A stretch of 64,000 nucleotides of DNA, from assembly GCF_029784135.1 (NCBI RefSeq), contig NC_073745.1, forward strand, positions 161,089,335 through 161,153,334, read 5' to 3'. The DNA is from Toxorhynchites rutilus septentrionalis. Its lineage: Eukaryota; Arthropoda; Insecta; Diptera; Culicidae. Positions 21,901 to 33,900 of this stretch are shown here, piece by piece. Below the pieces are notes generated by a model. The model made no database searches. It saw only the letters and a program-made list of their open reading frames with translations, and was not told the DNA's origin. Each line of letters starts with the position of its first letter. Position 1 is the stretch's first letter. Made by a program: the position numbers and the translations under genes.

Positions 21901-24900
21901 TTGTATTCATTAGTCGAGTCAGTTAAAATAACCACTGACTGGACTAGTTCACCAGTCATCTTCGCTAGTCAACGCTAGTCAATTCATTTTCTAGTCAACT
22001 CACTTTCTGTTGTCGCCGACTGACGAAGCAGTTCTAGTCGAAGCGAAGCTACTGAGAGTAGAGTCGGTCTTCATTTTTCACATTAGAAGATTTCGTGCCC
22101 TGCTAAAGGCCATTCATCGCTTGAATGGATTTCTGAACGGACGACACTCGCTTACATACAGATTTGTGTGTTTTCAATAGCCTGTATTCAAAACTATTTA
22201 TAAGCTATTGAAACATGTTTATCGAGTCAAGCAAAGAAGCAAGCATATAACTCTTCGACACTTTATTTAAAAAAAAAAAGTTTACTATACCACTTCGTTG
22301 AGCAGGACATGAATTATCAATGCTCAAAGTCGGAATTGATTCCTCCTCGGAAATACCCAGCACAAATAATACCCTCCCCCACCAATTAGAATCATCAATC
22401 GATTGCGGCATTCGGGTATATTTGATATTAAAACTGCTTCATATGGCTTGCTTTGCTTCTTTGTTTTAAAGAGGCTTTAAACTTCGCCGTTCATTCGCCT
22501 CTATTCATATGGCGAAATATTCTCTATTCATATGATATATTTCGTATTTTCTGCTATCGAATCGGGTGTATTGAATTATCATCGAAACTTCGTTTTTCAC
22601 TAAAGCCTCCGTTCAGTTCGGTGGCAGAAAATAAATGAGATTGCTTCATAATTGCAACTGCATGGAATTTCGAGCGCGCGCCGGCTTATATACAGATTTG
22701 TGTGATTCCAACAGCCTTTTTTCAAATCTATTTTTATGTTATTGAAACAACTTCTCGTGTCAATAAGTTTTCAACTAGCAATAATCGCTCCTCGGATGTA
22801 CCTCATTGGTTACGACATCGCCACTGCGCAAAGCTGTGGTCAATCAGTAGCAAGCATATAACTCTTATACATTTTATCTTTTGTATAGAATGATTACTAT
22901 ACCATTTCGTTGAGCCGGAAAAGAATAATTGACACTCAAAGAAGGAAATACACAGCACAAAAAATATCCCCTGCCCATCAACTGGAAACGACGATTGATT
23001 CGGCATTCGACATTATAGTGTCTACTCTATATTAATATTCCGTTTTTCGCTAAATGTTCCGTTCAGTCATGCTCTAGAAAGGGAATGGGATTGGGATACA
23101 AGAGCATAATGCATAGGCTTGTGAGCGTAAGAATCCGCATGTCACATCGCAATCCCAACTAAATGGATTTCCGAGCGAACGCCAGCTCATGTAAAGATTT
23201 GTAAGCAATTTTTTAGATGGATATAATCATTTTTGAGGATATAACTCTTAGACATTTTTTCATATTTTTTCACGAACTTTGAAGCATATGTACATTCATA
23301 CAATTCTTGCTTTCCTTAAATTGAGCGTACTGAATGTAGCAATCAACATTTGATGCTCAACATTATTGAAATTTCTGTAAATTGTTAAAAATATTTTAGA
23401 TAAATTTAAATACAATGTCAATTCATACAATGTAATAAAGGAAATATGAAACTTCTTGATTTCAAATGTTTTAAAGAATCCAGGATCGCTTTAACGCTTA
23501 ATCGCAAACATTAGCTCCGACTTGGAAAAGTATATTTAGAAGGGTTATTTGTACTACACTCACCTATTGTTGCATATTCCGTTCCGAACCATTTCTCTTT
23601 CCTATCGAATACGATTCCATCGTATGGTTTCGATGATGAGATCATAATGTTAAAATTCGGCTGGTTCAGGTTATCGATTACTTCCTGTATTTCGGCGGCA
23701 TCATAATGAAAGTAAAGTTCAGGCCCTGTGATGATATGCTTCGGCGGATAGTGTCGCATGTTGACTACAAGCTCCTCAACGTTATCGCTGGCTACTTTTT
23801 CTTTACGAAATCGAAACGACGTAGCTTCGATTTCCTTCAATTCCTCAAAAAGCCATTCCACGGGTCCTTGTTCTTTCAATCGTCGCACTTCGCTGAAAAT
23901 TGCTTCCAGTACTTCATCTACTTTCTCCAAACCCTCGTCAGTCATGGTCACGGTGATCGAGAATAGAGTGTAAAGAGAGTTTCTGTCGTAGCCAAAACTA
24001 GCACCTGTTTGTACGTCTAAAGCAAGTGTCCTGCAAATATAAAGTTGAACTACGAGTTTTACTATGGATGTTTCCGAGCATATTTCACCTTTTTCTTAAA
24101 TAACTAGTTAGACTATGTTTTCCTTCGTACCCTAAATGATAACTCAGAACATCTACCGGTTTCACTTTATAATCCTATAAAAATTCAAATTGTTGAAAAG
24201 TTTAATACGAACTATCAGTTGATTACCTTAACGCTCGACGGCAAACACCAGGTTACATCCAGCTGGCACATGTTCGATTTCGGTTTAACGAAGAACACTT
24301 TGTTGTAGAATTCGGGCTTGAATGCATTTCGTTCATTGAAGTTTGAAAAGTCGTCTGCTGGTAAATTATTATTGGGTATGTTGGAAAAATACTTAACAGT
24401 CAGCTGCTCTAGCTCATCTAAACTCATTCTTGCTTGAACCGCGAAATACATGCGGTGAGCCGAGTAGTGGCGCTGCTGAAACTGATGCAGAACTTCATAC
24501 AGTTCATCGTCAGTTATATTATTTTTTAGCGTTTGCAGATTTCCCCATGTAAATAAACTGCATGGATGATCTTCCTTTCCCATCGACGCGAAAAGTTGAT
24601 CCTGCATCGACGAGAAACTGTTGATGTTGGTTTGAAATTCCGACTCGACAGCGTCTCGCTCGCGGCAGATAGAATCACGTAGCATCAGCGGCGAGGCGAA
24701 CAAATTCGAGAAACGATCCAAGGCACCATCTAAGTACTGTTCGTCAATTTCGAAGTAGAACGTTGTCTCTTCTAGGTCAGTTACCGCGTTGTCAAATCCT
24801 CCGCATTTCTGAAGAAATGGTTAATAACTGTTGTATGAATTCAACGAAACCGATTATACATAATATAATATCAATAACACTTACATTTATATACGCGTCG

Positions 24901-27900
24901 TATTCGTTCTCAGTAGGATATTTTTTGCTTCCCATAAATATCATGTGCTCTAAAAAATGCGCCAAGCCTTGTACATTACGGGGATCGCTGAAAGATCCTA
25001 CGTCAATGCATAACGCAGCAGCTGCTAGTTTTTCGCCATCGGGATCTGCATCGCCGCCATCGCTACTTTCACTATCACTTTCGGTGCGTTCACTTTCAGT
25101 AGACGTTACGCTCGCTGCGTCATCGCTTTGGCTTTGGCTTTCATCATTTCCATCAACAACGCTGTTGTTCGCTGAATGCGATTGCGACCAAGGCTCGGAA
25201 ATGAGTAGAGCTTGGAGACCATTTGGAAGGATTAATGACCTGGGAATACAACAGCTCATTGAACAATCGATAAAATAATACAGTGAATGTGTGAAAGAAT
25301 TTCCGTTATGATATCAAACTGAATCAGTAAACTAATTGAAAAAATATAAACGGATCGCTAAACCACAGAGATACCATAGATTCGTTTTTTTGGAAACGAG
25401 AAACTGTTGGTATCCAACTCGAAAAATCCTTGACTGATAGGGAATTGAGCCAAATTCCTATATTATAAATAGCCATGAATTAACGAACGAAAGCTCTATT
25501 AAAAACCCGATAGAAGCAAACCCAATCATAATATTAGCCCAACACCTATCCCAAAGTTATTCAAATCTTTGAATCTACAAAGATGACCAATCCAAAGATG
25601 ATCTCCCAGTACAACAGGACAGATGTCTTATAATATATTGCAGAGTTTACATGAGAAAATAAAAAATAACAAGGGGTTGTGCGTTGCGTCCGAGGCACGA
25701 CCGCATAGTTGGCGTAAAATATCGTTAGACTGTCTGTTGCATGCCGATCACACAATTATCACAATTATAGAAACAATTATCAATTTTTGACGTATTTGAA
25801 ATGGAAAAGGTAATTTTCTTCTATAATTTTTACTTTCTGACAGTGCTAATTCAACCCATTTCCATTTTCGCTTCAAACTCAACGATACTCGATGTTATAT
25901 GCCTCAATGTAAATTTCAATTGTACTAACAGCTTAATACGATATGTAGAGCATATGGGAAATCACTTTTTCGAATATTCCTTCACTTTTCCAATTTTTCT
26001 TGCCGAACATATTTTTGGGTGAAGAAAAACGCTACAAAACAGACAGCTTAAATCGAACAATCTGTTCTCGAGCGGGAACACACTTTGATTTTTATTTATG
26101 AAAATTGAAATAAATCGTTTCATATATTGATTCATTTTAACACAACCGCTACCATATACAATTTTACACTTACACTTGTGCAAAATGTTTCAGTTATATG
26201 ATCGCATTATCGCATGATCATGATAGGCCATTGATATGAAAGCAACACTAAGCAACCAACATTAAAGTTCCAAATATCACTCACTTAACTCGCAGTATAA
26301 AAATGCCGACTTGCATAACTTCTTCTTCTTCTTTTGAATTATAGAGACTAGTGATGAAACGGATAGTAGTTTGGCCTGATACCGGATATCTGGCAAGCTT
26401 CGGCTGGATATTCGGCTCTGTATTTGCGAATACGAAACTTAGAGAAACTACATGTGTGCCTGAAGCTGATATAAGATTACATTTTAGGAAGTAATAAACA
26501 CATCTTCAAAATAATGAACCATGATTAAACTTTCCGCATAGAATGAATATCCCTCAATAGAGTGTCAAGTTTCCTGCAAGAAATATTGAACACTATTTTT
26601 CCGTCAAGTTGAATAACAATTGAATAACTGTAAAATGTTAAGCGTTATCTAAACTGCCTCGTCTTGATTGGCCCGATTTACGGTTTCCCCAACACAACCA
26701 TCAAAACCAAGCAACCTTGGGGAAATCGGCTTTGCAAATACATGAAAGTCGGGGGTATTTTTGTTCCGACTAAAATGTGTTTCCCTAACACAGACTTTAA
26801 ATCCAAGGAGCGTGGGGAAATTGGCATTGCAAATACATGCAGGTCGGGGGCATTTTTGTTCCGACTGAAATGTGTTTGCCTAACACAGACTTCAAAACCA
26901 AGATGTCTAGGGAATTCGGCTTTGCAAATAAATGTAAACTGCGAGTACTTTTGTACACGCTTGTCTTTGTGCAGATTAGAATATGTTGCCTCAACACGGT
27001 CTCCTAAACTTAGGAACCTGGGAAAATCGTGCAGACAATAGAGGCGAATGAACTTTGAAGTTTAAAGCCTCTATAGTATAAAAAGTAGAAGTTGAAGTTG
27101 TTTATTCATGCATGGGGTACTTCTGCATCTACATGTTTTTTTGACGTAGGACTACGTCTCTCATTTCTATACCGGGGTGTAAAATCAAAGTTTCGAAAAC
27201 GAAAGCGTTACGCCGGAGACCGAGATTTTGAGTGTTAATAGCTCTTGAACAACTGAACGAAATGGTAATGGGGTTTACGTTCGATACTTTTATGTTTTAT
27301 AAAATGACGCTTCCCTTGCTTTCGTTCATTTCTAACTCCACTCTCGCACCGTGAGGACTCGTTTGTTTGGGACCAAGCAGACAGCTCGTTAGTCTTTCGG
27401 TAGTAAGGCACACGAAAGCAGCTCGGATAAGCGCACCAGTCTCAGGATAGGTGAAGAAGCCACATCGCTATCGACCGGGAACTTGGCGTGAAATTCATCG
27501 CTATTGGAAGTCGACCGAATTGCTGATCCGCAAGCTACCTTTGCAGCATTTGGTTCGTGGAATTGCTCAGGACTTCAAAACCGACTTGCGCTTCCAAAGT
27601 TCCGCGGTTATGACGCTGCAGGAGGCCTATTCGAAGATACAAATTTGTGTGCTATCCACGCAAAACGCGTCACATCATGCCCAAGGACATTCAGCTGGCC
27701 CGTCGAATCCAAGGAGAGAGTGCTATATTAGCTTAGCATATAATCAACGGCCCTTTTCAGGGCTCCAAATTTGGTGGATTAGAGTTCAGAAAAGTTTTTT
27801 ACAGGCCAAACTGAAAGGAGAATTTTCGTTTGGATGCATACAGCATCGAAAAAATTCCGGAAAGATCTAATCGTTGCTGAAAAATAATCTGCAAGTTCCC

Positions 27901-30900
27901 CTGGGAATTGAAAAATACATTCATGCGAAAGAGTTTATTTTAATGTTTTCAATCCATGTAACACTGTGACCAAATATTTTTCAATCAAGTGCTATTAACA
28001 GGTGGTTATTAGCACTTGATTGAAAAATCGACGTTGTACGTTGTAGCCTGTACGACGTTGTACAGAACCTTATGGACGGGGTAAAGAGGAAGGTGCGAGC
28101 ATACGGGCTTGGGCTCGAAGTATGAATAAAAAGAAAATGCCAAAAGTTGTTTAATAGTTTTTATTTTACTGTCTAAAATTTTCAAAAGGATCGGTCTACT
28201 GGGCGAATTTCTACAGCGTTTTTTCCGTGATGCAATTTGATGTGACACACCCTTTAGTAGTTTGCGAGCAGCAACCTAACCTTACGTTAGGTTGTAGTTT
28301 TTTTTTTGAACAGAAATCCATTTTCTCTTGAAGTCCGCCTCTGATTTGACAACTTTTGGGTTCTTCCGGAGGGCCTGCTTCATAATCGCCCAATATTTCT
28401 CTATTGGGCGAAGCCCCGGCGCGTTGGGCGGGTTCATTTCCTTTGGCACGAAGGTGAACCCGTTGGCTTCGTACCACTCCAACACGTCTTTTGAATAGTG
28501 GCACGAAGCGAGATCCGGCCAGAAGATGGTCGGGCCCTCGTGCTGCTTCAATAGTGGTAGTAAGCGCTTCTGTAGGCACTCCTTAAGGTAAACCTGCCCG
28601 TTTACCGTGCCGGTCATCACGAAGGGGGCGCTCCGCTTTCCGCAAGAGCAGATCGCTTGCCACACCATGTACTTTTTGGCAAACTTGGATAGTTTCTGCT
28701 TGCGAATCTCCTCCGGAACGCTGAATTTGTCCTCTGCGGAGAAGAACAACAGGCCCGGCAGCTGACGAAAGTCCGCTTTAACGTAGGATTCGTCGTCCAT
28801 TACCAGGCAATGCGGCTCCGTCAGCATTTCGGTGTACAGCTTCCGGGCTCGCGTCTTCCCCACCATGTTTTGCCTTTCGTCGCGGTTAGGAGCCTTCTGA
28901 ACCTTGTATGTACGCAGGCCCTCCCGCTACTTGGTCCGCTGGGCGAATGAACTTGACAAATTCAGCTTATTGGCGACATCCCGGACCGAACTTCTCGGAT
29001 CACGTCTAAACTGATTAACTACGCGCTTGTGATCTTTTTCACTGACGGAGCATCCATTTATGCCGTTCTTCACCTTCCGGTCGATGGTTAGGTTCTCGAA
29101 GTATCGTTTTAGTACTCTGCTGACCGTGGATTGGACGATTCCCAGCATCTTACCGATGTCCCGATGTGACAACTCCGGATTCTCGAAATGAGTGCACAGG
29201 ATTAATTCACGACGCTCTTTTTCGTTCGACGACATTTTTCCAAATTTACGAAAAAATTACAGTGAAGCATGGCCAACGTGATCTCTACACTCTTATCTGA
29301 TTATAAGCGAAAGCTGAAGATATAATTCCTAAAAATTAAATTTCTACAGCGTTTTTTCCGTGATGCAATTTGATGTGACACACCCTTTATAGTGACAAAA
29401 ACGTGTTTTCGTACGTTTATAGCCGACACTTCAAGGTACCGAACGCGCTATTCGTTTTTCCCCCCACCCCTCTACGGCGCCCTTCAGGTGCGCAATCTTG
29501 TTATTTAATAGAATGTCAGGGTTTTGATTATTAAATTATTTACAACATTAAAGTTCAGTAAATTCAGATTTAAAAATGAAGGGTTCGTAATTTGAATCAT
29601 ATGTAGAAACTCGATTCTTATTCCGAACAAAACTACAATATTAATTTTAATGAAGATTTCTGCATAAAATATCATTTTTTTCATCAATTTATTGTAGATT
29701 CATACCATTTCTAGCACTTAACATGAAAAAAACAAACAAAACAGTTGAAAAAACTACAAAAACTGAAAAAATTAACGACGCTTGTTTTTTACAGAATTTG
29801 CTAACGCAAACATTTTATCATTGGTTTCGACTGTCACTTTTTTTGCAAATGTTTAATATCATAAATTATAGGCTGTATCGATACCTGTGAATGATGTTAA
29901 AATGAAGACTATAACCCAAAAGAATTTCAGGGTTTTGATTATTCAATTTCTTATAACATTAAAGTTCAGTAAATTTACATTCAAAAATGAAGTGTTCGGA
30001 ATTTGAGACTGTTCGGAATATGAGAAAAACGGTAGGAGTTGGAGAACAAGTTCCGAAAAAATCAACTCTAGATTTCTCGGCGGAGACATTGATATAAATG
30101 CCTCACTGAAATGTGGTCGAAGCTGCTGAATAACAAAAAGCGCAAACTGGTGCTACGCTCTTCCTGTATTAAGGAGTTTACCAATATCATCATCAACCCA
30201 CATTTTTCGGAAACTGTTGGAAGATTTTTCTTTCACATTGAATGTGAACGAAACAAAAGTGCGCAAAAAAATAGATTCGCTAACTATTGATATAATCCTG
30301 AAACCAAACCGTACATTGCAAATCGTGAAGGGTTAAATCCCAATTAATTTTATTTTGAATGAAAAAAATCTTTCAGAAACTATCCGTATCGTAAGCACAT
30401 GTCTTAATAACAACTTTATGTCCCTTTTTCATGGGTTTAATACTACCTATTACATTATTGCACCAATTATATTTTTGTGTGTGTACCAGAATTGTATTAT
30501 AATAAGGGCATGTAGTACAATGTAAACAAGCATACTCTGGTAGCTATGTAAACGTCCATTACACCTTAATGAAACATTGAATTTTTACTACATACTTCAT
30601 ATTCGCTAGCGCTATGTTGATACTACCGTCTACATCGTCAAATCAATAATAACTATACCAATCAATTATAATAAACCCAAGAATACCCGTTTTTCTCGAT
30701 ATCAAAGGGGCATTTGATTCAGTTTCTATGGAAATTCTCTCAGAGAAGCTTCATAATCGTGGACTTTCACCAATTCTCAATAATTTCCTGTACAAATTAC
30801 TGTCAGAAAAGCACCTGATTTTCTCTCATGGCAACTCGAAATCTTCTCGTTACAGTTTTATGGGCCTACCGCAAGGCTCCTGCCTAAGCCCCCTCTTGTA

Positions 30901-33900
30901 CAGTTTTTACGTCAATGATATAGATCAGGGTTTCTCAAAGTGGTCGATCTCGGTTTCCAAAGGGTCGACACAAACGAAAATGAAATTTAGGGGTCGACGA
31001 GGTCTAAAAATCGACCCCTATTAATTAACACTTGTTCTTATTTGAAACTTTCATGATACTGTATAAGCTGTATTACGTGGAGCAATTTGTTACAATAATG
31101 ACTAATATTTTAGTAGAACGACTGAAGCCATGATCAAATTCAAGTCCAAACAAACATAACAGGCTTGCATTTAGGTTGCAAGTTGTTTGCAAAATAAGAT
31201 GAATTCATTGTGAACAATGCGCTGAGCTACCAAGTTCGGATCATTTTGGTTTACCATCAAATATACTTTGTTCATGGAGGACCTCGCCCAATGTATTATT
31301 GCCATGGGACAGAATGAGGATCTCTTTGACAAAGCCAGACAAGTTTGTATATTCTTTTCCCGCCTATGAGTTTCTTCACCCACAAAAGGTCCAAACCTTC
31401 TTCTTTTCAACGATAGTTTTTTAGCATATCGCACGAACCCAAAGTATCACAAAACTCGAGGAATTCCTGTTTACCTTCGTTCGCTGATTCTATTTTTCTC
31501 GACGAAATGTTCAAGAGCGAAATTCATGCGCTTTTTTGCAAACTATAAACGCTGGATACAAGAAATATATCGTGTCGTGCCTATGTCGTGGATACGACAA
31601 AAGTGATCGTTCCTACATTTTTCGAATGAATTAAATGTAGTACTCTTTACAGTTCTGTCAAAAATCAAGATATTTATCTCATAAACTTGATTGTTTCCAC
31701 AACACTGTTGATTGCAATTTTTACTGTTGATTACTAATTCAATTTTAGCCGCTGCTTAGCAAAAACGAATCATCGGAAAGATCGACGTATATAAGGGACT
31801 TCAGATTCCCTCTCAAAAGTGTTGGCTTGATCAATTTATTCATTACTGGTTTAAAAAGATTCATCAGTTCGAATAGAGCTATAGGCTCGTCACTCTGAAA
31901 GCTCGTCATAATAGATTGAACTGCAGCTAATGTTAAAGAAATTCCCCAACAATTTATCCTCAATAGCCTCTGCAACAACTCTAAACGTGAAAACTGGCTG
32001 TGAAAACAACAGCAAAGCTCCTACGGAAATCTGGATGTGTATCTTTGTACTTAGGAACGTAAGTTTGATTGTGCTTAGACTACGGATACGTTGGTTTTGA
32101 AGTACGGCAGCATGTCAAGAACTATCTATACCATCGGTTGATTTTCGATCCATTTTACTCCGCAGAACTTCAGCCGATCCAATAGTTCACGAATACTCCT
32201 CACATCTTAACGGAACGTTCTCAAACAGGCTGTACAAGCACTGGAGGAATTCATCAATTTTCCAAACAGTCCTTTTCTATTCCTTCTTTGAATTAATTGT
32301 CAAAACTTGCAAACTGCAGCTGCCTATATTCGTGAGCTCGAAGTTTTGGCTGCTTCGGATTTCATGAATTTCTTCATCCAACTGCTTCACTACTCTTCAA
32401 TTAACAACCGACAATGCTGAGTTGACCCTCATCAAACTTGGTTTAGGTTTAAAAAATATCTCCAATCCGCCGAACAAGTCCAGTGCACGCGTTGAGCTTA
32501 GAAAAGCTGAGTCAATGTACCTGGATTCCACCCGTTCCTTTCGTAACATTCCAGTAACGGACGCTAACATTCATCTGTTGCTTTTGTGAAATCTTATTTA
32601 ACGTTTCGTCGAATCCGATAACGATATCCTTGCAATTTTCGAGTAAACGAAGGATGCCATTCAAAAAGTATGGCTCAATACCGAATGTGATCAGGTAGCT
32701 CATTCTAGTTCTGCTGAGCTGCAACTTTGGTACCATTCCACTGTCCGGAAACATATGCGGAAAGAGCTTAGCACTAGAGCACTAGAGCTCCATGGGATCA
32801 TGTCTACCACTCGCTGAGGAAGATTGCCCAAATGAGCTCACGGCCTTACCCGTGCGTGTATTCTGCGTTTCAGTGGAAATGGACTACTTACAGTTGTCTT
32901 AAATTGTATCCACGACTGCGATTTTCGTTGAATCTTCTTTGGCAGCGCCTATTTCCATTTTTATTATTTTTAGTAATTGATTTCTTAATACTTACGTTTT
33001 CCAACAGACTGAATTATAAATCAATCGGAATAAATAGTGTAATTTTTTATGTTTGTGTTTAACTCTGACTCTAGACGGGACTCAAATGTCGACGAAAACT
33101 CCGTTGACTCTCTGATTGGAGATCAATGTATATAAAACATACAAGAGCACCAATAACCAATAACAATTGAAAACATTCATCCATCTGATTTTCCTGGTTT
33201 TGAATGAAAATTCCTGGTTTTACTGCTTTTCTTGGTTGAGTTTCCACCATGAATGATAATACACTCATCGATTAATTTGATTCAAGAGATTACAACGTGA
33301 TTACACAGTGAAAGTAAACTCAAATGAAGTGATTAGAAATAATTTAAAAGAGCGTAGCGTTCAGGATATTTGTCACCGAAAATTATGAATGTTCGGTTTT
33401 CTTGGTTTTCGTTTTGTACGTTGATTGGTGCCTAATGCAAATTTTCTATACAATACTGTTCATTCGCCAGATTAATTTGATGCAAGGTGCAGCTACTTGA
33501 TGAGTTTCCCTCGACACAGATTTCAATGAGCTTGGGGAAATCGGTATTGCGAAATAGATGCAAGATGCGGGTACTTTTGGACCCGCATGCATTTTTACAC
33601 TTGGGAATATGTGCAGACTTCAAAAGCGGTATGAACACAACGCTTTGGCTCGGTTATTCAAGACTGCATTGGAAGACATTCCTTGATGTCTTCAGCTAAT
33701 TGAACTTCTACGTATACCGTTTGGCAAAATTCTGATAACAATTTACTGCCATAACGTCGATTGAACAATATGCGTTCAACTTACAAGTCAAAATCAAAAC
33801 TGAGTGCTTGGAGTTCAACAAATCGAGCAAATTTGCGGTTCAAGAAGTTCGTACACTTGGGAGCTGCAATAAATTCAGAGGTTAATGTAAGATACATTCA

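Larger units (their letters stand above)
27138..28009 (+). mobile_element. GACGTAGGACTACGTC-family element carrying histone H3
   Basis: Starts with TTTTTTGACGTAGGACTACG, as at 48049 and 51916, shares the next ~110 bases with both, then diverges into a histone H3 gene copy (27375-27735) with stem-loop (27749-27764). From about 27830 it rejoins the sequence of the 52.4-57.3 kb satellite (CAGCATCG, AATTCCGGAAAGATCTAATCGTTGCTG, CACTGTGACCAAATAT, TTAACAGGTGGTTA). Its right end is lost at the ITmD37E junction. Confidence 0.75.

Noticed and set aside
25257..25259. ATG immediately upstream of nardilysin exon 2 as the start
   Set aside because: It lies inside the polypyrimidine/acceptor segment, and a phase-matched exon 1 with family-typical sequence exists at 37587-37804.
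25801..26022. 73-codon + frame [18 protein letters not shown] with signal-peptide-like start
   Set aside because: Hydrophobic start in A/T-rich DNA, no motif and no splice or promoter support.
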